In this document: positions 29,550-37,853 of the stretch, piece by piece | Layout: each line of letters opens with the position of its first letter | Position numbering within the stretch: position 1 is the stretch's first letter | Assembly: GCF_015240255.1 (NCBI RefSeq) | Contig: NZ_CP061205.1 | Coordinates: forward strand, 1 to 64,000 | Direction of reading: 5' to 3' | Origin: Kordiimonas pumila | GTDB taxonomy: Bacteria; Pseudomonadota; Alphaproteobacteria; Sphingomonadales; Kordiimonadaceae | Length of the DNA: 64,000 bases | The notes under the pieces: generated by a model | Seen by the model: the letters and a program-made list of their open reading frames with translations, nothing else | Databases searched by the model: none | Told to the model about the DNA's origin: nothing | Position numbers and translations under genes: made by a program

Positions 29550-30539
29550 GTGAAAAAAATAGGGGTTTTGGGTGCAGGCGCATGGGGTACTGCCTTGGCA
29601 ACAGCCGCTGTACGGGCGGGCTGCGATACAGTGCTATGGGCACGGGAAGCAGAAGTGGCCGCCTCTATAAACGCGTCTCATGAAAATACCCTGTTTTTAA
29701 AAGGTGTCGCTTTACCACCCGCCTTAAGGGCGACAACAGACATGGCTGACCTTGGCGACTGTGATGCCATTCTGATTGTCAGCCCAGCCCAGCACCTACG
29801 CACCATGTCAGCGGCACTCGCGGCACATGTACGGCACGGTGTGCCATTTGTTATCTGTTCAAAAGGGATTGAAATTTCGTCTGGTAAGCTTTTAAGCGAC
29901 GTGGTGACAGAAACTGCCCCGCATAATCCGCCAGCAGTTTTATCTGGCCCTACCTTTGCTGCGGAAGTAGCACAAGGATTACCATGCGCCCTAACCCTTG
30001 CCTGCACCGACAAAGCTGTTGGCATGGCCCTCGTTGAAGCACTCGGCGCTCCAACATTCAGGCTATATTATAACGAAGATATCATTGGCGCGCAAATTGG
30101 CGGGGCCGTGAAAAATGTTCTTGCTATCGCAACGGGTATTGTAGCGGGGCTTGGTATTGGCGAAAATGCACGCGCCGCTGTTATCACGCGCGGACTGGCA
30201 GAGATCGTAAGGTTTGGAGAATTGTTCGGGGCGCAAGCAGAAACCCTTATGGGCCTCTCTGGCCTTGGTGATTTGATCCTGACCTGCTCCAGCACCCAGT
30301 CGCGTAATATGTCGCTTGGTAAAGCCATAGGCGAAGGGCAGACATTAGAAAGCATTATGGCAAGCCGTAATTCTATTGCTGAAGGCGCTCATACGGTAGA
30401 AATTGTCTATAAAATAGCGCAGGATAATAATCTGGATATGCCAATAACAGAATCGGTGTATCATATTCTGAAAGAAAATCGGGATGTTCGCAGTGTAACA
30501 GAGGCATTGCTGGCGCGCCCCTTTACGGATGAAAGCTAA
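29550..30539 (+). CDS. gpsA: NAD(P)-dependent glycerol-3-phosphate dehydrogenase
   Basis: GpsA reduces dihydroxyacetone phosphate to glycerol 3-phosphate for phospholipid synthesis. The 329-residue product has the nucleotide-binding loop VLGAGAWGTALA at 5-16, CSKGIE and LSGPTFAAEVAQGLP, then the catalytic lysine in GGAVKNVLAIATGI near 190 and the GLGDLILTCSS motif. It starts with GTG after GGAG. It follows tsaD by 61 bases and leads a tight series of small genes. Confidence 0.95.
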   Translation: MKKIGVLGAGAWGTALATAAVRAGCDTVLWAREAEVAASINASHENTLFLKGVALPPALRATTDMADLGDCDAILIVSPAQHLRTMSAALAAHVRHGVPFVICSKGIEISSGKLLSDVVTETAPHNPPAVLSGPTFAAEVAQGLPCALTLACTDKAVGMALVEALGAPTFRLYYNEDIIGAQIGGAVKNVLAIATGIVAGLGIGENARAAVITRGLAEIVRFGELFGAQAETLMGLSGLGDLILTCSSTQSRNMSLGKAIGEGQTLESIMASRNSIAEGAHTVEIVYKIAQDNNLDMPITESVYHILKENRDVRSVTEALLARPFTDES

Positions 30540-30551
30540 AGGAAAGCAAAG

Positions 30552-30851
30552 ATGATTTTTGCGATTACAGCCTATGACAAGCCTGACAGCTTAGACCTGA
30601 GATTAAAGACACGTGCAGCACACCTTGACTATCTTCAATCAGCCGGCGACCGCCTAAAAGTTGCAGGCCCTATCCTAACGGCTGGCGAAGACCCAAAACC
30701 CATTGGTAGTATTGTCGTTATAGATGCTGCAAGCGAAGCGGCTGTGAAACTATTTGCAGAAAACGACCCTTATGCACAAGCGGGGCTTTTTCAATCTGTT
30801 GATATCCGGCCTTGGAACCCCGCCGTTGGCGTGTGGTCAAAACAGGGCTAG
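30552..30851 (+). CDS. YciI family protein
   Basis: The 99-residue product is a YCII-domain protein, a ferredoxin-like fold whose members are mostly uncharacterised. Seen here: an HLDYLQSAGDRLKVAGP segment with the conserved His-Asp-type residues and FAENDPYAQAGLF near the C-terminus. It lies 12 bases after gpsA and ten before the EVE-domain gene, so it is in the same transcript. Its function is not known. Confidence 0.88.
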   Translation: MIFAITAYDKPDSLDLRLKTRAAHLDYLQSAGDRLKVAGPILTAGEDPKPIGSIVVIDAASEAAVKLFAENDPYAQAGLFQSVDIRPWNPAVGVWSKQG

Positions 30852-30861
30852 GTCGGCGTAA

Positions 30862-31275
30862 ATGGCTGGCTGGCTGGTAAAATCAGAACCTCATGACTGG
30901 TCGTGGCAAGACCAGCAGGAAACCACCATAGAACCATGGACTGGGGTCAGAAACTTTCAGGCACAAAACAATATGCGCGCCATGAAAGTGGGAGATCTTG
31001 TTTTCTTTTACCATTCCGGCAAAAATCCAGCCATTGTTGGCCTTTGCAAAGTATCAAAGAGCGCCTACCCAGACCCTAGTGATGATACAAAACGCTTTTG
31101 CCTTGTTGATCTGAAAGCCGTTTCAAGCGCAGCCACACCTGTGTCGCTTGCCAGCATCAAAGCAGACCCTGACTTTCAGCACCTAGCCCTTGTCAAGCAA
31201 GCACGGCTTTCGGTTATGCCCATTGATAAGGAAGCATGGCAAAAACTCTATAAAATGGCCGCCTTTCCGGCATGA
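30862..31275 (+). CDS. EVE domain-containing protein
   Basis: The 137 residues form an EVE domain (PUA-like fold; thymocyte nuclear protein 1 type): MAGWLVKSEPHDWSW at the start, WTGVRNFQAQNNMRAMKVGDLVFFYHS in the middle and the late LSVMPIDKEAW. EVE domains bind modified bases in DNA or RNA and occur in several nucleic-acid systems. It overlaps the Rieske gene by four bases (ATGA). Confidence 0.9.
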   Translation: MAGWLVKSEPHDWSWQDQQETTIEPWTGVRNFQAQNNMRAMKVGDLVFFYHSGKNPAIVGLCKVSKSAYPDPSDDTKRFCLVDLKAVSSAATPVSLASIKADPDFQHLALVKQARLSVMPIDKEAWQKLYKMAAFPA

Positions 31276-31652
31276 AAAAACCAGACCTTTTGTATCTTTC
31301 CGACATGCCGGGGGGGCCTGAAGCAGGGACCCTTTTAGTAACCCTTAATAGCCTGCCCGCGCACGGTGGCAAAGATATAGTGTTTACAGAGGGTCGGCTA
31401 AGAGTGAATATTTTTGCCCAGCGCTACCAAAATACCATCTATGTGTATGAAAATCGCTGCCCCCATGCAGGCACGCCGTTAAACATGTTCGGCGACCGCT
31501 TTATGAATATAGAAAAAAATCACTTACTATGCCGAACGCACGGTGCCTTGTTTGACCCTGAGACAGGCAAATGTACCGGGGGGCCCTGCAAGGGCCATTA
31601 TCTGCGGCAAGTAGCGGTTGAGATACGAAACGGGGCGATATATAGCCTGTAG
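31272..31652 (+). CDS. Rieske [2Fe-2S] domain protein
   Basis: The 126-residue product carries a Rieske cluster site: CPH in RCPHAGTPLN near 57-60 and CRTHGALFDP near 79-83, giving the two cysteine and two histidine ligands. It has no signal peptide and no catalytic domain, so it is a soluble ferredoxin-like electron carrier or an assembly factor. It is translationally coupled to the EVE gene and is last in the tsaD-gpsA series. Confidence 0.88.
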   Translation: MKKPDLLYLSDMPGGPEAGTLLVTLNSLPAHGGKDIVFTEGRLRVNIFAQRYQNTIYVYENRCPHAGTPLNMFGDRFMNIEKNHLLCRTHGALFDPETGKCTGGPCKGHYLRQVAVEIRNGAIYSL

Positions 31653-31664
31653 ACTACACTATGG

Positions 31665-32336
31665 TTAGATCATAACGGTACCGGAACTACGCTGACGCCC
31701 TGAATTTGGCCTTGAGGATGCCTGCCCTGGCCGCTCAAGCGATATAACCCGCCAATAGCGCTGCGATGTGGCTTCCTGCATCACACCCTTAAGATTCATA
31801 GAAAATTCGGGTGCGTAATAAACGACCTCATTTTTGCGGCGCATTTCACCGTTCCATGCGTATTTTGTAACAATATCAACTACATATGAAGTGTAAGTCC
31901 CGTCTGGCAGGGTAAAGGGGGTTTCCCCTGCCACTGTCAGGTTCACCCAAAACTCATAGGTCTTTCCGCTCGATATATCACGCATATTCCCTGTAAAGCT
32001 GGTTTCTTTGCCAACACTTAAGGGAAACAAGGATTCTAGTTTTGCATGGTCAAATTCCAGCTCCCACTGGTTTGTGCCTTCTGTGCCCGCAACAGGGTAT
32101 AGCCCCCGGTAGAAATGTCGCTGTGCCACAAGCTCTCCATTCCAGTCAGACAGCTCTGTTGTCACAATTTTTTCTGCGACATCGGTTACTTCTAAAGAGA
32201 GGTCTTTGCCGTGCGCACGTATAACCGCCTTTGTGCCAACAATAGCCTGAGGCACAAGCGGCACATGGGCTGCCTGATCACACCCTGCAAGCATGAATAC
32301 AGCCCACATAACAATCACCTGTGCTATCCGCTGCAC
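31665..32336 (-). CDS. Putative lipoprotein of unknown function
   Basis: I do not recognise the family. The 223-residue product has a short signal sequence with a lipobox (MLAGCDQ; cysteine at residue 19), so it is probably lipid-anchored. The rest is rich in beta-type residues (repeated polar and aromatic alternation), with an Arg/Ser-rich tail. It stands alone: it faces the Rieske gene (12 bases between) and lies 115 bases from the start of its neighbour on the other side. Confidence 0.75.
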   Translation of the reverse strand: MQRIAQVIVMWAVFMLAGCDQAAHVPLVPQAIVGTKAVIRAHGKDLSLEVTDVAEKIVTTELSDWNGELVAQRHFYRGLYPVAGTEGTNQWELEFDHAKLESLFPLSVGKETSFTGNMRDISSGKTYEFWVNLTVAGETPFTLPDGTYTSYVVDIVTKYAWNGEMRRKNEVVYYAPEFSMNLKGVMQEATSQRYWRVISLERPGQASSRPNSGRQRSSGTVMI

Positions 32337-32451
32337 TATGGCTTTCTCCCCGTTCAGATCATCTTATTTCATAGCATTCATGGATCGTATGGAAAAGCAC
32401 CTAACATAATAACTTTCGTTTGACAGAAGCTGTTGTCAGATAAATCCGATA

Positions 32452-32985
32452 TTATGCCAGTTCATGCTTTGGACGCAGAAACTGCGTTAGCATACCGCTT
32501 TTAGCACGCACACCCTGAAAGGACGGTATATCAAACTCCAGCGTTATCATGGCCCCAGTTGGAACCTTGCTGATCAAGCGTTCCAGCAAGCCTGGTTTTG
32601 CATCCCCGGCGAGCGCTTTTGCGACATCAGCCATGCCCGGATTGTGCCCAACCAGCATAAGGGTGTCGCAACTAGCCCCGTATTGGTGAACAATGGATAA
32701 AATTGTATCAGGGCTGGCCCCGTACAAACGTTTTTCATTTTGCACGTTCCAGTTATAGCTACCAGCCGCCATAAGCCGGTCAAGTGTTTCTCTTGCCCTA
32801 AGGGCTGTTGAACATACAACAAGGTCAGGCTCGCGGCCAAAATCTTTAAACCGCTGACCAATCAGGGCCGCAGCCTTTTGCCCGCGTCTGTTCAAAATAC
32901 GGTCATGATCTACCAGCCCCATATTTGACCAGTCAGATTTTGCATGCCGCAATAAATACAATCGTTTCAAGGTTGTTTCCCTCAT
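32452..32985 (-). CDS. SixA-like histidine phosphatase family protein
   Basis: The 177-residue product has the histidine phosphatase signature LYLLRHAKSDWS at about 9-20 (phospho-accepting histidine in RHAKS), the second arginine in NRRGQ, CSTALRARETLD near 58 and the late histidine in LVGHNPGM near 116. SixA-type enzymes dephosphorylate phosphohistidine in phosphorelays. It is divergent from the alpha/beta hydrolase gene. Confidence 0.88.
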   Translation of the reverse strand: MRETTLKRLYLLRHAKSDWSNMGLVDHDRILNRRGQKAAALIGQRFKDFGREPDLVVCSTALRARETLDRLMAAGSYNWNVQNEKRLYGASPDTILSIVHQYGASCDTLMLVGHNPGMADVAKALAGDAKPGLLERLISKVPTGAMITLEFDIPSFQGVRAKSGMLTQFLRPKHELA

Positions 32986-33070
32986 GGCTTAAGCCTGAAC
33001 CAGCTTTACGAGATCATCGTATCCGTTCTATATAAACACAAAATATAGTCCTGCATACTAGAGCCTTTAT

Positions 33071-33685
33071 ATGTCGTTTAATCTTATACGTTTTGGTAGC
33101 CCGGAAAAAGCGACCATCTTGCTAGCCCACGGAGCGGGGGCTGGTTCTGACTCTGCCTTTATGACAGCGTTTGCTATAGGCCTTGCGAAGCACGGCTTCG
33201 AAACCATCCTGTTTGATTTCCCCTATATGGCCCAAATGAAACGTGAAGGTAAACGGCGTCCACCCGATAAAGCCCCCAAACTGGTTAGTTTTTACAAAGA
33301 AATTATTACAGAAGTTAGAGCCCCTCACCTTATTATCGGCGGTAAGTCAATGGGCGGGCGGATTGCCAGTATGCTGCTTGCTCAAGAACCCCAGATTGCA
33401 AACGGTTTATTGCTGCTTGGCTACCCTTTTCACCCACCCGGAAAACCAGAACGCCTGCGCACAGAACACTTCCCCCACATTGCCGCCCCTACCCTTATCG
33501 TACAAGGCGAGCGTGACACCTTTGGTGGAAAGGCACTGGTTACACAGCTTGGTTTACCCAAAAACTATAGTATTTACTGGTGCCCAGATGGTGACCACAG
33601 CCTGAAACCCCGTAAGGCCTCAGGCTATAGTGAAGCAGGAAACTGGCAAGCAGCACAAGACACAATAGCAAGCCACGATTGGTGA
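33071..33685 (+). CDS. Alpha/beta hydrolase (KANL3/Tex30 type)
   Basis: The 204-residue product is a small alpha/beta hydrolase: oxyanion region LLAHGAGAGSDSAFM near 17-31, nucleophile serine in GGKSMGGRIAS near 93-103, and a late histidine in DGDHSLKP near 176. This group includes dienelactone-hydrolase-like and Tex30-like proteins whose substrates are mostly unknown. It ends three bases before the convergent methyltransferase gene. Confidence 0.87.
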   Translation: MSFNLIRFGSPEKATILLAHGAGAGSDSAFMTAFAIGLAKHGFETILFDFPYMAQMKREGKRRPPDKAPKLVSFYKEIITEVRAPHLIIGGKSMGGRIASMLLAQEPQIANGLLLLGYPFHPPGKPERLRTEHFPHIAAPTLIVQGERDTFGGKALVTQLGLPKNYSIYWCPDGDHSLKPRKASGYSEAGNWQAAQDTIASHDW

Positions 33686-33688
33686 TTA

Positions 33689-34519
33689 TTAGCGAGCGAC
33701 CTTTATAAACTTGAGGGTCATACGGTCAGATTCGCCAATAGCAATATATTTCTCTTTGTCTGTCTCACCGCCAGAAAGGCTAGGCGGCAAATTCCATACA
33801 CCAACAGGATAACCACCCACATCTTTTGGATTCGCATTTATTTCAGAAGTTTCAACAAGCTTGAACCCTTTTGCCTCTACAGCAGCGATCATGGCACTCT
33901 GTTTCCAGCGGCCCTTACCGTAAAGGGTATCAGCATCTTCTGGCGCATCTTCAGCAGCGCGGTGTTGCACAATACCAAGCACACCGCCGTCCTTGAGCAT
34001 GCTCCAAGTCTGGTCCATGGCCACATCAAAAAAACCTCTGCGTTTCCAATTATGAAAGGCCCTGACCGCTATAATCATGTCTAACGACCCAGCTTCAACC
34101 GGCAGGCCCTCAGACGCTGGTATCCACGTACCTATGGCATTAGCGCCGAACATGTCAGGGTTCTTTTTCACTATGGCAGGAAATTCACGCAGGTGTACCG
34201 CATACTTCGGGGACTGGGCATACTGGTCAGGGTGGTGTTCCAACCCAACATATGTACCATTCTCGCGCAGCACATCAGCCAAAATACGACTATACCAAAA
34301 ACTACCGGGGTTTACTTCTCCCACAGCCATATTACTTTTTATGCCCAAGAAACGTAAAAACTCTTCCGGATGGCGGTACACATCACGCGCAGTATCTTCT
34401 TCACTTCTCAAGCTGTTTTCATGCACAGCATGCCAGATTACATCCTCGGTTTCTGATGCTTGTGCATACCCCAAAAAACTAGCGGCAAGTACGCCTGCAA
34501 TCATGAAGTTCTTTATCAT
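33689..34519 (-). CDS. Exported methyltransferase-like protein (COG4798 type)
   Basis: The 276-residue product has a predicted signal peptide (MIKNFMIAGVLAASFLGYAQA) and then a class I SAM-methyltransferase-like fold: VGEVNPGSFWYSRILADVL in place of the usual glycine loop, LDMIIAVRAFHNW and LKDGGVLGIVQHRA. Proteins of this group are annotated as predicted methyltransferases of unknown substrate. The ATG at 34519 has AGGGG seven bases upstream; a longer frame from 34591 would run through the nearby inverted repeat. An exported methyltransferase is odd because SAM is cytosolic. Confidence 0.82.
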   Translation of the reverse strand: MIKNFMIAGVLAASFLGYAQASETEDVIWHAVHENSLRSEEDTARDVYRHPEEFLRFLGIKSNMAVGEVNPGSFWYSRILADVLRENGTYVGLEHHPDQYAQSPKYAVHLREFPAIVKKNPDMFGANAIGTWIPASEGLPVEAGSLDMIIAVRAFHNWKRRGFFDVAMDQTWSMLKDGGVLGIVQHRAAEDAPEDADTLYGKGRWKQSAMIAAVEAKGFKLVETSEINANPKDVGGYPVGVWNLPPSLSGGETDKEKYIAIGESDRMTLKFIKVAR

Positions 34520-34549
34520 TTTTTTCCCCTGAATTAATGCAACATGGCT

Positions 34550-34581
34550 TGTGGCCGCCAATCCATAGATTGGCGGCCACA
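34550..34581. repeat. Perfect 14-bp inverted repeat downstream of acs
   Basis: TGTGGCCGCCAATC (34550-34563), loop CATA, GATTGGCGGCCACA (34568-34581). It is G+C rich and perfect but has no T-run on either strand. It lies after acs and 30 bases before the methyltransferase start, so it may end or stabilise the acs message or attenuate the next gene. Confidence 0.7.
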
Positions 34582-34653
34582 GCATACGCAATAAAAGCTA
34601 GAACTTATATTCAAGATAAGCGATTCTGTTGTCACAATTTAGTGAATAGGCGC

Positions 34654-36591
34654 TTACTTATTCCTACGGTTTTTTATCAAGTCATCAACAACAGCAGGGT
34701 CCGCCAATGTTGATGTATCCCCTAGGCTACCATATTCATTTTCAGCAATTTTTCTGAGAATACGGCGCATAATTTTGCCTGACCGGGTTTTCGGCAGCCC
34801 CGGTGCAAACTGAATATGATCTGGTGTCGCTATAGGGCCAATTTCTTTCCTGACCCATGTAACCAGCTCTTTTCGCAGGTCTTCCGTTGCCTCAACACCC
34901 GCAGGCGGTGTGACATAGGCATATATACCCTGTCCTTTAATATCATGCGGGAAACCAACAACCGCCGCTTCTGAAACACCTGCATGGGCCACAAGGGCTG
35001 ATTCAACCTCCGCCGTACCAAGCCGGTGGCCAGACACATTGATAACATCATCCACACGGCCAGTGATCCAGTAATATCCATCTGCATCACGCCGGCAGCC
35101 ATCCCCTGTGAAATACAGACCCTTATAGGCGCTAAAATAGGTTTGCTTAAACCGCTCGTGGTCGCCGTAAACGGTCCGCATCTGCCCCGGCCAACTATCC
35201 GTTATCACCAGATTACCAGAAGCAGCCCCCTCAAGAAACTTGCCGTCGGCATCTACAAGAGCTGGCTGCACACCAAAAAAGGGGAGTGTCGCAGAACCCG
35301 GTTTCAGATCAACCGCGCCCGGCAAGGGGCTAATCATGATGCCGCCAGTTTCCGTTTGCCACCATGTATCTACAATTGGGCAGCGCGCCTCACCCACAAC
35401 ATTATAATACCATAGCCATGCTTCAGGGTTAATCGGCTCACCAACGGAACCAAGCAGCCTGATGGAAGATCGATCATACTTTTTAACCGGCTCTTCACCA
35501 AGCCGCATGAGCGCCCTAATAGCTGTTGGGGCGGTATAAAATATATTAACCTTATGCTTTTCACATACCTGCCAAAAGCGGCTGGCATCAGGGTATGTTG
35601 GGATACCTTCAAAAACGAGGCTTGTTGCACCGTTTGCAAGCGGGCCATAAACAATGTAGCTGTGCCCTGTTACCCAGCCAACATCTGCCGTGCACCAATA
35701 TATTTCACCGTCTTTATAGTCAAAGGCATACTCGTGGGTCATGGAAGCCCAAACAAGATACCCGCCTGTCGTGTGCAACACGCCTTTTGGCTGGCCTGTT
35801 GAACCTGAAGTATACAGAATAAAAAGCGGGTCTTCTGCGTTCATTTCTTCTGCCGGGCAATCAGCCGTTACAGATTTTACGGCTTCATGATACCAAACAT
35901 CCCGGCCTTCGACCCAGCCAACGATGCCGCCCGTATGCTGGATCACCAGCACGCTTTTAACATTGGGGCACTGTTTTAATGCCTCATCCACATTTGCTTT
36001 CAGTGGCACATGCTTACCGCCGCGCACACCTTCATCGGCCGTGATAATATAATCTGATTCGCAGTTCAGAACCCGCCCAGCAACAGCATCAGGTGAAAAG
36101 CCACCAAAGACTACAGAATGCACCGCACCAATGCGCGCACAGGCCAGCATGGCGTACACAGCCTCAAGGATCATCGGCATATAAATTGTGACCCGATCAC
36201 CTTTTTGAACGCCTTGCTGTTTCAAGACATTGGCAAAACGGCATACGTGCTCGTACAGGTCCCCATATGTTACATGAACACTATCATCCGGGTTATCCCC
36301 TTCCCAGATCAAAGCGGTAACATTTTCTTTTTCAGGTAAATGACGATCAACACAGTTTACGCAGGCATTAAGCGTGCCGTCTTCAAACCATTTCACAGAA
36401 ATATCACCCGTGAAATCTGTGTTTTTAACGATGGTGAAAGGCGTGATCCAGTCAAGGCGCTTTGCTTCCTTGCCCCAAAAAGCATCAGGGTCTTTTACAG
36501 ACTGTTCATATAGTGCCTTATAGTTGTCTTTCGTGCAGTGTGTATTTGCAGATGCTGCAGCAGTTACAGGAAAAACCTGATTATCACTCAT
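34654..36591 (-). CDS. acs: Acetyl-CoA synthetase (AMP-forming)
   Basis: Acs activates acetate to acetyl-CoA through acetyl-AMP. The 645-residue length is standard. Motifs: the P-loop-like [20 protein letters not shown] near 260, [16 protein letters not shown] near 308, [10 protein letters not shown] near 405 and the C-terminal [15 protein letters not shown] near 600, whose lysine is the usual acetylation site. It stands alone between two methyltransferase genes, with 142 bases upstream in which I see no clear regulator site. Confidence 0.96.
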   Translation of the reverse strand: MSDNQVFPVTAAASANTHCTKDNYKALYEQSVKDPDAFWGKEAKRLDWITPFTIVKNTDFTGDISVKWFEDGTLNACVNCVDRHLPEKENVTALIWEGDNPDDSVHVTYGDLYEHVCRFANVLKQQGVQKGDRVTIYMPMILEAVYAMLACARIGAVHSVVFGGFSPDAVAGRVLNCESDYIITADEGVRGGKHVPLKANVDEALKQCPNVKSVLVIQHTGGIVGWVEGRDVWYHEAVKSVTADCPAEEMNAEDPLFILYTSGSTGQPKGVLHTTGGYLVWASMTHEYAFDYKDGEIYWCTADVGWVTGHSYIVYGPLANGATSLVFEGIPTYPDASRFWQVCEKHKVNIFYTAPTAIRALMRLGEEPVKKYDRSSIRLLGSVGEPINPEAWLWYYNVVGEARCPIVDTWWQTETGGIMISPLPGAVDLKPGSATLPFFGVQPALVDADGKFLEGAASGNLVITDSWPGQMRTVYGDHERFKQTYFSAYKGLYFTGDGCRRDADGYYWITGRVDDVINVSGHRLGTAEVESALVAHAGVSEAAVVGFPHDIKGQGIYAYVTPPAGVEATEDLRKELVTWVRKEIGPIATPDHIQFAPGLPKTRSGKIMRRILRKIAENEYGSLGDTSTLADPAVVDDLIKNRRNK

Positions 36592-36733
36592 TATAGAAAC
36601 CTTCCCTCGGCAATTTCAAAGCGATAATGCAGCGATAGCGACAATGTTTCAAGTTCAGGTCGGTCAAAGAGCGTAATTTTCAGGCCAGATGGCCAGATAA
36701 GCCTATAAACATTAGGTGGCTAACGGTTCTAGC

Positions 36734-37726
36734 TTACCAATCAGACATCATGCCCGGCCCGCCAGACTTTTTATTGGCCACAATACGCCATAGCTTAATG
36801 TCGCCAGATTCGAGCATTTTTTTGCGCCTGTTCCAAAACTCTGCTTCCCGCATCAAGGTTTGGATCATCGCGGCACCGTCATCCTGCTTTGCAAGCTTTG
36901 CTGCCACTTCATCTGCACCAGACCATGCCTGATTGATCATATCAATATATTGCATACTGATATCTTCCGATACCCGCACCTGCATGCGGCAAGCTTTCAG
37001 CATATCAACCAGCTCTGAGGACAGACAGGGAAACGGGTGGCCCTTTTCGCCGACAACCCATTCTTTATACCTGTCCTTACCCAAAACCGCATCAGACCCA
37101 ATGACATATTCTGTCATGAGGAACAAACCACCCGGTTTCAGTTTATCTTCAATTTTGGCAATCATGCCCGCCTTGTCCTGAATAGTGAACAAAGCTTCCT
37201 TTGACATGGCGCGGTCGAACTTGCGACCAAAGCCTTCAAAATCATCAGGGTCATAATGTTCAAGAATAGCTTTTTTCTCGAGGCCCGCCATTTTGGAAAG
37301 CTTTTGCCCCTTTTCAACAAGCATGGGCGATTCTTCATAGCCTGTCATCCAGACCCCAAAGCGATCAACCAAAACGCGGCAAGGGCCGCCAAGGCCAGCA
37401 CCAATTTGCAGCATCGACATTTCAGGGCTTAGCGCCAAAAGCTTCGACAAAGACACAACATACTCAGGGCCGCCCGGACCACAAAAGCCCTTACCCCATA
37501 TATACTGAGCAATATCAATGGTTTGCTCATTCCACGGATCGATATTCTCTATAGAAGCAGGCTTCTGTGCTTCCTTCTTTTTGGGCGCAGGCTCATCGTA
37601 ATCGTCTGGCTGGCGTTGCCGGATACGCTTTTCAATCTCATCTGGGTCATATCCTTCCCACCACGCTTTCAAACGCAGGCTCAGGCCCATCTTTGTACCT
37701 TTTTTGTCAGCTTTTTTGGCGGACAT
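36734..37726 (-). CDS. SAM-dependent methyltransferase domain protein
   Basis: The product of about 330 residues has a lysine-rich N-terminal region (to about 60) followed by a class I methyltransferase fold: MLQIGAGLGGPCRVLVDRFGVWMTGYE near 100, DRAMSKEALFTIQDK near 160 and LKPGGLFLMTEYVIGSD near 185. The style recalls the cyclopropane/sarcosine methyltransferase group, but the substrate is unknown. ATG at 37726 has AGGTG six bases before; GTG at 37735 would add three residues. Confidence 0.82.
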   Translation of the reverse strand: MSAKKADKKGTKMGLSLRLKAWWEGYDPDEIEKRIRQRQPDDYDEPAPKKKEAQKPASIENIDPWNEQTIDIAQYIWGKGFCGPGGPEYVVSLSKLLALSPEMSMLQIGAGLGGPCRVLVDRFGVWMTGYEESPMLVEKGQKLSKMAGLEKKAILEHYDPDDFEGFGRKFDRAMSKEALFTIQDKAGMIAKIEDKLKPGGLFLMTEYVIGSDAVLGKDRYKEWVVGEKGHPFPCLSSELVDMLKACRMQVRVSEDISMQYIDMINQAWSGADEVAAKLAKQDDGAAMIQTLMREAEFWNRRKKMLESGDIKLWRIVANKKSGGPGMMSDW

Positions 37727-37853
37727 CCCAATCACCTATCAACGCAAAAAAACACTATCACACCACATTGCCTAAAAAGACAGGTAACGTCTATCAAAAC
37801 TTATCCTGTGTTTTTTTCAAGTGTTGATCTTATTTTTTGATCAAAAAGTATTA

